Source: Aureococcus anophagefferens
Lineage: Eukaryota; Sar; Pelagophyceae; Pelagomonadales; Pelagomonadaceae
Direction of reading: 5' to 3'
DNA length: 64,000 bases
Assembly (NCBI RefSeq): GCF_000186865.1
Contig: NW_008705561.1
Location: forward strand, 3,345,096-3,409,095
Numbering within the stretch: the first letter of the stretch is position 1; every line of letters begins with the position of its first letter. Position numbers and translations under genes: made by a program. The notes under the pieces are model-generated. The model was not told the origin of the DNA, did not search any database, and saw only the letters and a list, made by a program, of their open reading frames with translations. Shown here piece by piece: positions 38,387 through 48,132 of this stretch.

Positions 38387-39771
38387 ATGGCCCTGCTCGC
38401 GCTCCTCGCCGCGTCGGCGTCGGTCGCGTTCGGCTCGAAGATCGAGACCCTGAGCTTCGAGGCCCCCTTCGAGGAGGTGAACGCCAACGGCGAGCGCGTC
38501 GTGGGCAAGTCCTGGCGCGCGAGCGGCAGCGCGGCGGTCCACAGCAACTTCGTGCGGCTCACGCCGGACCGCCAGTCGAAGAAGGGCGCCGTCTGGGCGT
38601 CGACGTCCGTCGGCGTCTCCGAGCTGAGCGCGACGCTCAAGTTCCGCATCAGCGGCCAGGGCAAGAAGTACTTCGGCGACGGCATGGCGCTCTGGCTCAC
38701 GGACTCGCGGTCCTACCGCGCGGGCGACTTCCACGGGTCGACGGAGAAGTTCAAGGGCCTGGGCATCATCTTCGACACCTTCAAGAACGCCGAGCTGCTG
38801 AGCCTCCACAAGGACGTCACGATCGTCGTCAACGAGGGCAAGGGCGACGTCCAGCGTCGAGCGACAGGAGTGTTTTTTCGCGTGAATTTCGCCTGAAGAT
38901 GTGAAGAAATCCGACCCCGTCGCACTTGGTAGGCGACGTCGAGCAGATGCTCGCCGACGCGCGGGGCTGCGCGGGCAACATCCGCTACCACGAGGACCGC
39001 GGCGACTTCTCCGTGGCGTCGGCGTCCCGCGCGAAGCTGGTGATCACGCCCGACGACCCCGGCGCGGGCAAGGCGTCGCCGCTGTCGCTCGTCGTCCAGC
39101 TCGACGAGGCGAACGGCGGCGCGTTCGCGGACTGCGCGGCCTTTTCGCTCCCGCCGGCGCTGAACGCCGGCTGGCTGAGCCGCGCCTACCTCGGCGTGTC
39201 GGCGTCGACGGGCCAGCTCGCGGACAACCACGACGTGCTCGAGCTCGAGGCGTTCAGCAGCCAGACGGCGCACGTCGAGGCCGAGGCGGCCGAGGCGGAG
39301 GAGAAGTACTTCGAGCCCGGCGAGGGCGTGAGCCCCGAGCGCTTCGACCGCATCGAGACGCAGCTCGACGCGCTCGTGGCCCAGCTCGAGCACCTCCAGC
39401 ACCACCTCGAGCACGAGATGGTCGCGGTCGACGACCACGTCCGCGCGACGATCGACAAGCTGGCCAAGCAGGAGGAGGCGAGCGAGCAGCGCATCGACGC
39501 GCTCGAGGCCAAGGTCGTGTCGAACGTCGAGGACTCGCTGACGCAGCGCATCGCGACGCTCGAGCAGGCCATGCGGGACGCGGTGCAGAAGCGGATCTCC
39601 ACGGTGGAGAACCGCTACATGTCCAAGCTCGGCGACGTCGTCTCGGACAAGATCGACAACGCGGGCCGCGGCTGGACCTGGCCCTTCCTCTTCCTCATCG
39701 TCGTCGACGTCATCGCCTTCGTCCTCGTGCGCAACTGGTACGTCAAGTTCAAGAAGTCCCACCTTCTCTAG
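38387..39771 (+). CDS. L-type lectin cargo receptor (ERGIC-53/VIP36-like)
   Basis: A 431-aa type I membrane protein from exons 38387-38843 and 38933-39771. MALLALLAASASVAFG is a signal peptide (an upstream in-frame ATG at 38351 would only add a basic leader). The leguminous-type lectin domain has LSFEAPFEE, GALWLTDS-like MALWLTDSRSY, GLGIIFDTFKNAE and CAGNIRYHEDRG. Then a Glu/Ala coiled coil (residues ~260-380) and one membrane segment near the C-terminus (WPFLFLIVVDVIAFVLV), with cytosolic tail NWYVKFKKSHLL. This family sorts glycoproteins between ER and Golgi. The only intron is a family C introner inside the lectin domain. Convergent with dynamin, stops 38 bp apart. Confidence 0.87.
38844..38932 (+). 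mobile_element. family C introner (89 bp intron)
   Basis: Perfect duplication GCGACGTC (38844-38851 and 38933-38940). GC donor; acceptor end ACTTGGTAG. A/T-rich interior, with a T6 run, against the GC-rich exons. Removal gives GKGDVEQMLADARG. Shares GAAATC...CCGTCG..CTTGGTAG with 181-268. Confidence 0.88.
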
Positions 39772-39809
39772 CCGGGCCCGCCCTAACCTGACCCTGCTGC
39801 TCTACCCCG

Positions 39810-42314
39810 CTACATGGCGCGCATCTCGGCCAGGGTCTTCGTCGCCTTCTCGAGGGCGGCGACGGACGTCGTCAGGTCGGCGATCTGGCCCTGGACGGCC
39901 TCGCAGACGCCCATGAGCGCGTCGACGGTCTCGTCCTTGTTGAGCTGCGCGAGGACGAAGGGCGTCATCTCGCCCGTCGTCGCGTCGACGAGCTTGAGCG
40001 TCACGGCCTTGGGCACGAGGTCCGCGAAGGCCTTCTTGACGATGGCGAAGTAGGACTCGCAGAGGTCGCAGATGACCTCGACCTCGACCTTTTCTTTCAT
40101 ACCGAGGCCCGCGGTGAACGCGTGGAGCCGCGCGCGGCGGCTCGCGGCCGCGCCGGCGTCCGCGAGGCCCGAGGGGCTCACGGCGACGGCCGGCGCCACG
40201 GGGCCGACCTCGCTCACCATCATCGCGCGCATCTGCTCGACCTCGCCCGGCGACAGGACCTTCTTCGCGCCCGGCGCGCCGTCGTCGGCGCCGTCGGCGT
40301 GACCGCGCGCGCCGCCGAGCCAGGAGCGCTTCTCCGGCGCCTTGGGGATGGGCGGCGGGCCGCGCGGCGGCGGGGCCTTGGCCATGGGGTTCGACCCGGA
40401 GACGGACCGCGGCGACTCCGGCGGCGCGGCCTTGGCGCGCCGCTCCTCGTCGCGGAGCAGGTCCCGCTCCTTCCGCGCGAGGAGGGGCCCGACGCCGTCG
40501 CGCCCGACGAAGTCCGGGTGCGTGATGTTGATGCGCGCGAGCTCCATGTCCACGAGCGTCCGCAGCGTCGCGTCCGCCGCGTCGAGCGCGTCCCGGAGCT
40601 TGCCGTTCACGATTTCGGCGAGCCCGCCCCGGAGCGCGGGGAACACGGCGATGCCCTCGAAGTCGCCGGCGACGTCGACGAGCTTGACGAGCTCCGCGTG
40701 CACGAGCTCGACGCACCGCGTCGCCGGCCGCGCGAGGCGCCGGACGTTGCGCTGGACGAGCTGCACGAAGGCCTGGTCCGGCGTGAAGAGGCCGCCGCCG
40801 AGGCCGTGCACGTTCCGCACGAGCGTCTGCACCTCGCCGGGGCTCAGGTCGTCGAGCACGGCCACGCGGTCGACCTCGGCGGCGAAGACGTCGCGGAAGA
40901 CGGCCTCGATGCGCGCGCCGCCGCGGAGCTCGTCCGTCGCGTGCGCGCCGCCGCCGTGCGGGAGCGGCGCGCCCGAGATGAGCGCCGCGTAGCGGTCGCA
41001 GAAGTGGAGGAGCGCCTCCGTGAGCTTGCGCCGCTTCGCGTCGGGCGTCTGGTCGCCGAAGTCGCTGAGCTTCTTCCTCTTCGCGGCCAGCGACTCCGCG
41101 AGCTCGCGCTCGAGCGTCGGCAGCGACACGCGGATGTGCTGCACGAGGAGCTCGCTGCAGCGCGACACGAGGTGGGCCGTGCCGAGCGTCGGCGCGAGGT
41201 CGCGGTACGCGTCGGACTTGGCGAAGTAGTCGCGCTCGAAGGCCCGCGCGTCGTGGATCGACTTCTTCTCGTTGATGTCCGCCTGCGACCGGTTGACGAC
41301 GCCGACGTAGCCGAGCTTGAGCCGGGGCACGTCGCCGGACGCGCCCGTGAAGACGTCGCGCGCCGACGTGCCCCGGTCCATGAGGTCGAGCTTCGTGAGC
41401 ACGCCGAGCGTGCCTGTGTGGACACCAAATCTTCGACCCGACTTCAACGTGAGCGTAGTCGAATGTTTTGACGCAAGCGCTTCGGCTGGGCTTCGAGAAC
41501 TCGACGAGAGCGATCGATCCGTCCAAAAATCAGCCGAATCGACTTCGATGTGACCGAGCTAGAGAATGCTCTCAAGTTTGGTCAGGACCACCCAAACCAG
41601 TGGTTGGTTTCCACACGGGAGCGCGCGGTCGCCCGTCGGGTCCACGGACCGCGCGATCTGGAGCGCGTCGCTGTTCGCGAGGTCCGCGTTCGCGGGCGTC
41701 ACGGCGAGGATGATGCACGTCGGTTTCACGACGTAGCGCAGGATCATCTCCTGGATCTGGTCCCCGATGTCGTCGGGCTGGTCGCCCACGGGCACCTTCG
41801 TCGAGCCCGGCAGGTCGATGAGCGTGAGGTTCAGCACGTGCGGGCTCGACACCTTGAGGTGGATGGCGCGCCCGTCGAGGCCCTTGTTCGACCCGCAGAC
41901 GCGCGCCGTGTCCGCGTCGATCTCCTCGCGGATGGCCTCGAAGTCGTAGAACTTCTTGCCCGGCGCGTGGAGGAACTCGCCCCACTCGTCGGGACCGTTC
42001 ACGAGCTGCAGCACGAGCGGCCGCCGCGTGACGATGCCGCTGCCCCGCGGGAGGAAGGACTTGCCCACGATGTTCTCGAGCACGCTCGACTTGCCCGAGC
42101 TCTGGCCGCCGACGACGGCGATCTGGGGCAGGCTGATCTCGTTGGCGCTCGACGACAGGGCCAGCGCGTCCTGCAGCTTGTTCACGAGCGGGATGAGGTG
42201 CTCCATGTCCGCGTTGGCCACGGACCCGTCGTCGGCGCGCGACGTCCGCGACGGGAGCGGCGGCGGCGGCGGCGACCGCGACCGCGGCGGCGGCGGGCGG
42301 GGCGGCGCGGCCAT
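39810..42314 (-). CDS. dynamin-related GTPase
   Basis: A 763-aa protein from exons 42314-41627 and 41413-39810. GTPase domain: P-loop [16 protein letters not shown], switch [33 protein letters not shown] and, restored across the intron, [20 protein letters not shown]. Stalk: [18 protein letters not shown] ([20 protein letters not shown]) and [13 protein letters not shown] Pro-rich loop replaces any PH domain, and the C-terminal GED runs [20 protein letters not shown] through KTLAEMRAM. It matches DRP1/DRP5-like fission dynamins that divide organelles or vesicles; with FtsZ nearby an organelle-division link is tempting but only positional. Divergent from the F-box-like gene, with starts 104 bp apart. 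Confidence 0.92.
41414..41626 (-). mobile_element. family B introner (213 bp intron)
   Basis: Duplications GCGCGCTC (donor side) and GCACGCTC (7 of 8). GC donor, CCACACAG acceptor. Reversed orientation. Removal restores the conserved dynamin sequence [12 protein letters not shown], which fixes the splice sites at single-base level. Confidence 0.95.
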
Positions 42315-42418
42315 CGAGGGCTTCTCACCCGCCCGGGCGGGGGAGCGGGCTGCCCGCAGAGCGAAGATATGGGTGCGTTGAGCTCGGCACAACGGCACCT
42401 GCGTTGCGTTTTTGCGCC

Positions 42419-44158
42419 ATGGACGCGCTCTCCCGCCGACTGCCGGACGTCCTCTGGCAGCACGCCATAGCGTACGGCGCGCTCGACGACGTGCGCCACG
42501 CGGCCTTGGCGTGCAAGGACCTCAAGGCCGCGGCCTACGCGTGCGCCTTCTGGGAGACCTTTAGCGCCGCGACGCTCAGCGGCTGCCCCGCCTGCGCCGC
42601 GGCGCGGGACGGCGGCGACGTCGGCCCGCTCTGCGCGTCGCCGCACTGCGCGCGGTGGCGCCGGGTCTGCGCCGCGGACCCGGGCCGCTGGCGCGCGGCC
42701 TGGCGGAGCCTCGCGGCCACGGGCCGCCTCGCGCGGCTCCGGAGCGTCGACCTCCGCGACGCGCGCGTCGACGCGGTGCGCCCGGGCGGCGCCGTGGAGC
42801 GGGTCCTCTACCGCGCGGACCTGAGCGACGCCGGCGCCGGCGCGCCGCGCGCGGCCGCCGCGGTCCGCGCCGTCGCGTCGTTCGCGGCGTGCCCCCGCCT
42901 CGCGTCGCTCCGCGTCGTCGTCCTCGAGGCGCCCGAGGCCACGGAGGCGGAACTCCTGCGCGCCCTCGCGCGCGTCGCGCGCGCGACCCCCGCAGGCGTC
43001 GACGACGCGAAGCTCAAGGTCGTGCCCCGCGGCGACGGCGACGGCGCGAGCGCCGAGCGCGCGGCGCTGCTCGACGCGGTCGCCGAGAGCTGGGCGCCGT
43101 CCCTGCGGCGGCTGGAGCTGAACGTCGACGGCGGCGACGCGGTCCGCGCCCGCGCCCGCACCGGCGCGCGCGCGCGCGCCCGAGGACCGCCGCCCCCAGG
43201 TCGCCGCGGCGCTCGGCCGCCTGCTGCGGGCGTGCGCGCCAGGGCGGCAAAAGAGAGCGACATTCCCAACTTCAAAGGCTCCGATCTCGGCCGTTTTCCA
43301 CTCGTTTTGGCTGTTTTTTGGACGTGCGATCATCTCTCGGAACGGTCTCGAAGCGTGGATGCTTTCTCCGGAACGCGCGCGCGCGGAACACTCACGTTGA
43401 AGCGACGTTGAATCACCCTCGTGCTGCCCAGGTGCGCGCGGCTCGAGGACCTGACGCTGCACGCGACGTCGGCCGCCGCCGCGCGGCGCGCGGCCGCGGC
43501 GCTCGCGGACGGGGCCCTGCCGCCGTCGCTCGCGGCGCTCCGCCTCCCCGTCGCCGACGCGGACGCGCGGGTCCCGCTCGCCCTCGCGGCCGGGGTCGCG
43601 CGCCTCCGCGTCGTCCCGCTCTGCGGCGGCGACCGGCGGCCGCGGGACTACATGCCGTGGACGGCGCGCGACGCCCTCGAGCGGGCCGTCGCGCGCGTCG
43701 CCGTGTGGAAATCGACCAGCGGAACGCCCCGTCCAGCAAAAACGTCGAACCTCTCTAGCTCGATCACATCGAAGTCGATTCGGCTGATTTTTGGACGGAT
43801 CGATTGCTCTCGTCGAGTTCTCGAAGCACAGCCGAAGAGCTTGCATCGAAACTGTCGCATGCGCGCACGTTGAAGTGGGGTTGAAGATTTGAGTTCCACG
43901 CAGGTGCGACGTCGCGGCCGCGCATCCCCACTGCGACGCCGCGTGCTGCGACGGGCAGGACAAGAGTGATTCAACGTCGCTTCAACGTGAGTGTTCCGCG
44001 CGCGCGCGTTCCGGAAAAATCATCCACGCTTCGAGACCGTTCCGAGAGATGATCGCTCGTCCAAAAATCAGCCGAAACGAGCGGAAATCGACCGAGAAAG
44101 GAGCCTTTGAAGTTGGGAATTTCGCACCCTTTTCCTGCCCAGGTGCTGCGACGCCTGA
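42419..44158 (+). CDS. F-box/LRR-like protein, frameshifted in a GC run
   Basis: Four exons: 42419-43231, 43432-43692, 43904-43942 and 44143-44158. The N-terminus [20 protein letters not shown] is F-box-like, followed by [20 protein letters not shown]. Leucine-rich segments follow ([58 protein letters not shown]), as in substrate adaptors of SCF ubiquitin ligases. The 5' frame ends meaninglessly near 43160; the frame giving [21 protein letters not shown] is shifted, and the change falls in a GCGCGCGC run around 43168-43185, so an assembly indel or mutation is likely. The extreme C-terminus, built from a 39-nt and a 16-nt exon, reads [17 protein letters not shown]. All three introns are introners. 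Confidence 0.6.
43232..43431 (+). mobile_element. family A introner (200 bp intron)
   Basis: Perfect duplication GTGCGCGC (43232-43239 and 43432-43439). GT donor, CTGCCCAG acceptor, forward orientation. Near-identical to 992-1191. Confidence 0.93.
43693..43903 (+). mobile_element. family B introner (211 bp intron), reversed
   Basis: Duplications GCGCGTCG/GTGCGACG (6 of 8). GC donor by this reading; CCACGCAG acceptor. The 5' side carries the GACCAGCGGAACGCCCCGTCC end and the 3' side the TTGAAGATTTGA end, so it is reversed relative to 47529-47739. Confidence 0.88.
43943..44142 (+). mobile_element. family A introner (200 bp intron), reversed
   Basis: Perfect duplication GTGCTGCG (43943-43950 and 44143-44150). 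GT donor, CTGCCCAG acceptor. It is in the opposite orientation to 43232-43431 in the same gene, so the same family splices in both orientations. Only 16 coding bases remain downstream. Confidence 0.93.
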
Positions 44159-44568
44159 ACGGCCGCGAGAGAGCGAGAGCGAGGGAGAGAGAGAGAGAGA
44201 GAGAGAAGGGGGGCGGGGGGGTCTTCACGGAGCGGCGCGTGGATCGGCAAAAAACAGGGGCCGGAGCTGCAAAGAATCTAGGAAGTCCCGTACATCAACC
44301 ATCGGGCCCCGGCGGGGCCGGAGCTGGCATTCGAAGTATAAGTCGGCGCGATTGCACAGCGTCCGCGCCGCCGCCGTCTTCGCCGCGTCGTCGCCCTCGC
44401 GCAAGGCCCGGACCAGCCCTCGGAATTTGTTTCCCGCTGCTTCAAGACAATGTTGCACATTCAACCTGCGCGGCCGGTGTGATGCGCACTCCGTGAGAGC
44501 ACCGCCGTCTCGCAGCTGTGAGACCTCCACACCGCTGCGCGCACGCAGCGCAGCGCAGGCCGGACACC
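44159..44568. other. intergenic with GA-rich tract
   Basis: Contains a GAGA tract (about 44165-44215) and no convincing gene. Probable 3' UTR of the F-box-like gene and promoter of the SIM protein gene. Confidence 0.4.
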
Positions 44569-44952
44569 ATGGAAAGCGACGAGGAGAGCGTCGCGCGCGA
44601 TTGCACTGCGTTTCTCCAGCAGAACACGTCGACACCGACGGAATCCGACACGACGGACGAGGAGGGCACGGAGCCGCTCCCCGACGCGAAGGAGGGCACG
44701 GAGCCGCGGCGCTCGTCCGGCGGCGCGGACCGCCCTGCCGCCGAGCCGCGGGCGCGTCCCGCCGAGCCGCGGGCGCGTCCGCCTGAGCCGCGGGCGCGTC
44801 CCGCCGAGCGTCCCGCCTCTCCCGCGCCGCGGGCGCCGAAGCGACGCCGCTTCGAGGCGCCCCCGGCGAACGCCGTGGTCATCGAGATCGGCGACAGTAG
44901 CGACGACGACGCGCCGCCGCCGAACCGGCCGCACGTCATAGACCTGACCTAA
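44569..44952 (+). CDS. small tandem-SIM (SUMO-interacting) protein
   Basis: A 127-aa single-exon protein, mostly disordered. The N-terminus is acidic and Ser/Thr-rich (ESDTTDEEGTEP), then three 8-residue EPRARPAE-type repeats from a 24-bp tandem repeat (about 44735-44810), then a basic nuclear localisation signal PKRRRFE. The C-terminal 30 residues hold two SUMO-interacting motifs: VVIEIGDSSDDD (hydrophobic core plus acidic/serine flank) and the terminal HVIDLT. It is therefore expected to bind SUMO chains in the nucleus, like the N-terminus of SUMO-targeted ubiquitin ligases, but no RING domain is present. The same VIDLT ending occurs in the GTPase at 1-2091. No family recognised. Confidence 0.7.
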   Translation: MESDEESVARDCTAFLQQNTSTPTESDTTDEEGTEPLPDAKEGTEPRRSSGGADRPAAEPRARPAEPRARPPEPRARPAERPASPAPRAPKRRRFEAPPANAVVIEIGDSSDDDAPPPNRPHVIDLT

Positions 44953-45129
44953 GGCGCGATCTCGCCGCCTCGTCCGCGACGACGACGGAGCCCGCGACCC
45001 GGCGTTGGTCGCGTCGTTCGTCGGCGACCTCGGGCGGGGGCGGCGCTCGCGTGCCGGGGGCCGGGCGCGCGCGGCCGCGGGGTCGTCGCCCCCGTCCGCG
45101 CGGGGCGGTCGGGGAGCTTAGGCGGCGCG

Positions 45130-46901
45130 CTACTCGCTCGCGAGCGCGCGGTGCGCGCGGCTCGGGGCGGGCGGCGACGGGAGGGAGCGGCTGGGGAGGT
45201 CCTCGGACGCGGCGGCGGCGGCCGGGAGGTGGCGCGCGGCGGGCACGGGCGCGCCCGGGGGCAGGTCCGGCGCGGCCCAGGCCGGCGGCGCGGCGCCGCG
45301 GCGCGGCTTCTTGGGGCCCGGCGACGGGATCGACGCCGGCGACGCGCGGCCCGGCGCCTCCGGTGCCGGCGCCGGCGCCGCGGCCGGCGCGCGCGCGCGC
45401 TTGCGGTGGAGCCGCGGCAGCACCCACTTGTGCACGAGCGCGTCCGAGTGCGACTGCGCGAGGGGCTTCGTGATGACGTCGTCGAAGGCGAGGGCGACGG
45501 CGTCGTCCTCCGCGAGGTCGAAGGCGGGCGCCGCCGTGCGGCCCGGCAGCGCCGACGCCGTCACGGCGACGAGCGGCGCCGTCGACCCCGCCCGGCGGAG
45601 CTCGCGCGCCGCGGACGCGCCGTCGAGGTTCGGCATGCGCAGGTCGAGCAGCACGAGGATGAAGCACGTGTCGCGGCGCGCGACGTCGTCGTGAACCGCG
45701 CGGACGGCCTCGACGCCGTCGCGCGCGATCTCGACGGAGACGCGCGCCGAGACGCCGAACGCGTCGAGCGACCGGCTCAGGCGCCTGGGCAGCACAAGGG
45801 TGATTCAACGTCGCTTCAACGTGAGTGTTCCGCGCGCGCGCGTTTCGAAAACAGCACCCACGCTTCGAGGGCGTTCCGAGAGATGATCGCTCGTCCAAAA
45901 ATCAGCCGAAACGAGTGGAAAATGGCCGAGATATGAGCCTTTGAAGTTGGGAATTTCGCTCTCTTGTGCTGCCCTGTCAGGCGCCGCGCGTGGAGCGCGC
46001 ACGTCGCCGCGGAGTCGTCGACGACGAGCACGGCGGGCGTGCGGCCCCGCGGCGCCAGGGGCGGCCCCCGCGCGTCCAGACCGTCGATGAGCCGGTCCAG
46101 CGCGCACGACGCCTCGCGCCGGTCGCCGTGCAGGAGGCCGAGCAGGCCCCGGAGGCCGCCGTCGCGGAGGCTCGCGCCGACGCGGTCGCCGTGCTCCGTG
46201 AGCAGCGCCGACAGGGGCCGCGTCGGGTTGATCTTGCAGGCCCCGAAGGGGAAGACGTGGCGCCACAAGAGCTCGTTCGCCGCCGTCGCCGACAGCGGCC
46301 GGCCGCCGGCCGCGTCGAGCGCGACGACGGCGCTCGGCGGCGCGGCGCCCGCGGCGGCCGCGGCCCGGATCCACCGGAGCTCGTCGTCGCGCGACGGCCG
46401 CGGCGACCCGGAGGACGACGTCGACGAGCAGCTCGAGCTCAGCGACGCGCTCGAGGACGTGTCGTCGCCCCGCCGGAAGACGGAGACGACGAGGCGGCAC
46501 TTGGGCCGGAGGCGCTCGAGGAAGGCCGACGCCTCGGCGGCGCTCCCGGCCGCCTCGACGCGCACGGCCGCGCCGAGGCCCGACGCCTCGGCCGCGGCCC
46601 GGAGCGCGTCCGCGGCGAGCCGCCGGAGATTTCCGTCGGCGCCGACGACGACCGCGGTCGCGGTCGCCGCGAGGCAGCTCGAGCTCGAGCTCCGCCGCAG
46701 GCTCGTGACGCCCAGGGGCCGCGCCGCCCGGTCGAGCCGCAGCTGGTGGAGCATCTCGTCCGCGGACGCGTGCGCCGCGTCGAACGGCGAGAACGACCCC
46801 GCGCTCCCCGGCCGCGACGGCGTCGACGCGGCGGACTCGCGCTCGATGTCGACGCCGTCGTCGAACCCGCCGTCGGAGACGTCCTCCTGGTCCCAGAACA
46901 T
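45130..46901 (-). CDS. response-regulator (REC) domain protein
   Basis: A 523-aa protein, exons 46901-45985 and 45784-45130. The receiver domain lies at about residues 295-440: AVLVVDDSAATCALH (acidic pair), FILVLLDLRMPNLDG with the phospho-acceptor Asp, VAVTASALPG and VITKPL (conserved Lys). It would be phosphorylated by a histidine kinase through a phosphorelay. The N-terminal part holds a degenerate REC-like stretch (ATAVVVGADGNLRRLAADAL) and Ser-rich loops; the C-terminus is Pro/Ala-rich with KRARAPAA and KKPRRG nuclear-type basic patches, suggesting a nuclear regulator. No DNA-binding fold recognised and no kinase gene nearby. A family A introner splits the REC domain between helix 1 and strand 2. 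Confidence 0.82.
45785..45984 (-). mobile_element. family A introner (200 bp intron)
   Basis: Perfect duplication GCGCCTGA in gene sense (45977-45984 and 45777-45784). GC donor, CTGCCCAG acceptor, termini GGGCAGCACAAG on both ends. Forward orientation. Removal gives LHARRLSRSLDAFGV. Confidence 0.94.
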
Positions 46902-47243
46902 GGCGCGAGCGGGCGTACGGGGGCGAGAGCGGGTGCGCAGCTGCTCAACTTGACCTTGTTGACCTTGGCGTCGTGTCGAGCCGCTCGGAAGACGCTCGCG
47001 GCGGCGTGTTGAGTATATCTTCGTGTTGTGCGTTTAGTAATTGGCGAGGTGCGGCAGGCTAGCGTTCTGTGTTTTTAGCCGCGGAAGGGCGGTCGGTCGG
47101 CTTGAGCATGCTGCTCTCTCCCGATCACGCTCGTTCTATTTTGTGCTTTCTGTCACCCTTCAACAATCGAGCTTTTGTCCGAAGGTGCACCATGGACTTG
47201 TCACCACCGCTGCCCCGACTGTTCACGATGCAGCCTCCGTGAG
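46902..47243. other. divergent promoter region
   Basis: 342 bp between the start codons of the response regulator and the TPR gene. Lower GC than the genes, with TATATCTTCG and TTCTATTTTG words. No gene seen. Confidence 0.4.
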
Positions 47244-48129
47244 ATGGCCGCGACCTTCCTCGCCGAGGAGGGCGTCGAGGCCGCGGGCGAGGGCCGCTTC
47301 GAGGACGCGGCGTCGGCCTTCGAGCGGAGCCTGGACCTCGAGGACTGCGCGCTCACGCGCTGCAACCTCGGCGTGGCCTACGAGCGCCTGGGCCGCACGG
47401 CGGACGCCATCGAGGCCTACACGGCGGCGGCGGCCCTCGCGCCGGAGGACCCCGTGGCCCTCGTGAACCGCGGCGACGCGCTCGTGCGCGCGGGGCGCCT
47501 CGACGACGCGACGCGGGCCTACGTCGCGGCGCCGAGCCGCGCGGAACTCAAATCTTCAACCCGATTTCGATGTGATCGTATGCGGCCGTTTCGACGCACC
47601 TTGGTCTGAGCTCCGTAGAGAACTCGACGAGAGCCATCGATCCGTCCCAAAATCAGCCGAATCGACTTCGATGTGACCGAGCGAGAGATTTCCGAAGTTC
47701 GGCCCCGGCGTCCCGGCTCACCGGTTGATTTCCACGCAGGCCCTGAGCCTCGACGAGGGCCCCGCGGAGCCCTGGGCCGTCGTGAACAATTTGGGCGTCG
47801 CCTACGAGCGCCTGGGCCGGCTCGACCACGCCGTGCGCGCCTACCGGGAGGCCGCGCGGCTCCACCCGCGCTACGCGCTCCCGCGGGAGAACCTCCGGCG
47901 CGCGCGCGCGGCCGCGGCGGCGCGGGGCGACGCGGACGCGGCGCCGGCGGCGCCGGCGCGCGCCGCCGAGCCCGCCGGCGACGACGTCGCCCCGGGGCCC
48001 TTCGACGAGCTCTTCTTCGGCTGCGCGTGCCTCTGCGCGCCGGCCGCGTCGCCGGACCGGTGCCCGTCGAAGGCGCCGCCGACGCTCTGCTGCGCGGGCG
48101 GCGGCGCGCCGCCCGCGGCCCCGTCCTAA
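47244..48129 (+). CDS. TPR protein with cysteine-rich tail
   Basis: A 224-aa protein, exons 47244-47528 and 47740-48129. Three to four tetratricopeptide repeats: AEEGVEAAGEGRFEDAASAFERSL, LTRCNLGVAYERLGRTADAIEAY, VALVNRGDALVRAGRLDDATRAY and VVNNLGVAYERLGRLDHAVRAY; the pattern G-x-A-x-G-x-L-x-A is clear. TPRs mediate protein-protein contacts. The C-terminal ~45 residues are Cys-rich (FFGCACLCAPAASPDRCPSK, LCCAGGG), perhaps a lipid-modified or metal-binding tail. The family B introner lies between repeats 3 and 4. ATG 47244 directly precedes the first repeat. Its stop is only 3 bp from the stop of the convergent gene. Confidence 0.78.
47529..47739 (+). mobile_element. family B introner (211 bp intron), forward
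   Basis: Duplications GCGCCGAG/GCCCTGAG (6 of 8). GC donor, CCACGCAG acceptor. Forward orientation, opposite to most family B copies here. Removal gives RAYVAALSLDEG. Confidence 0.88.
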
Positions 48130-48132
48130 CGC

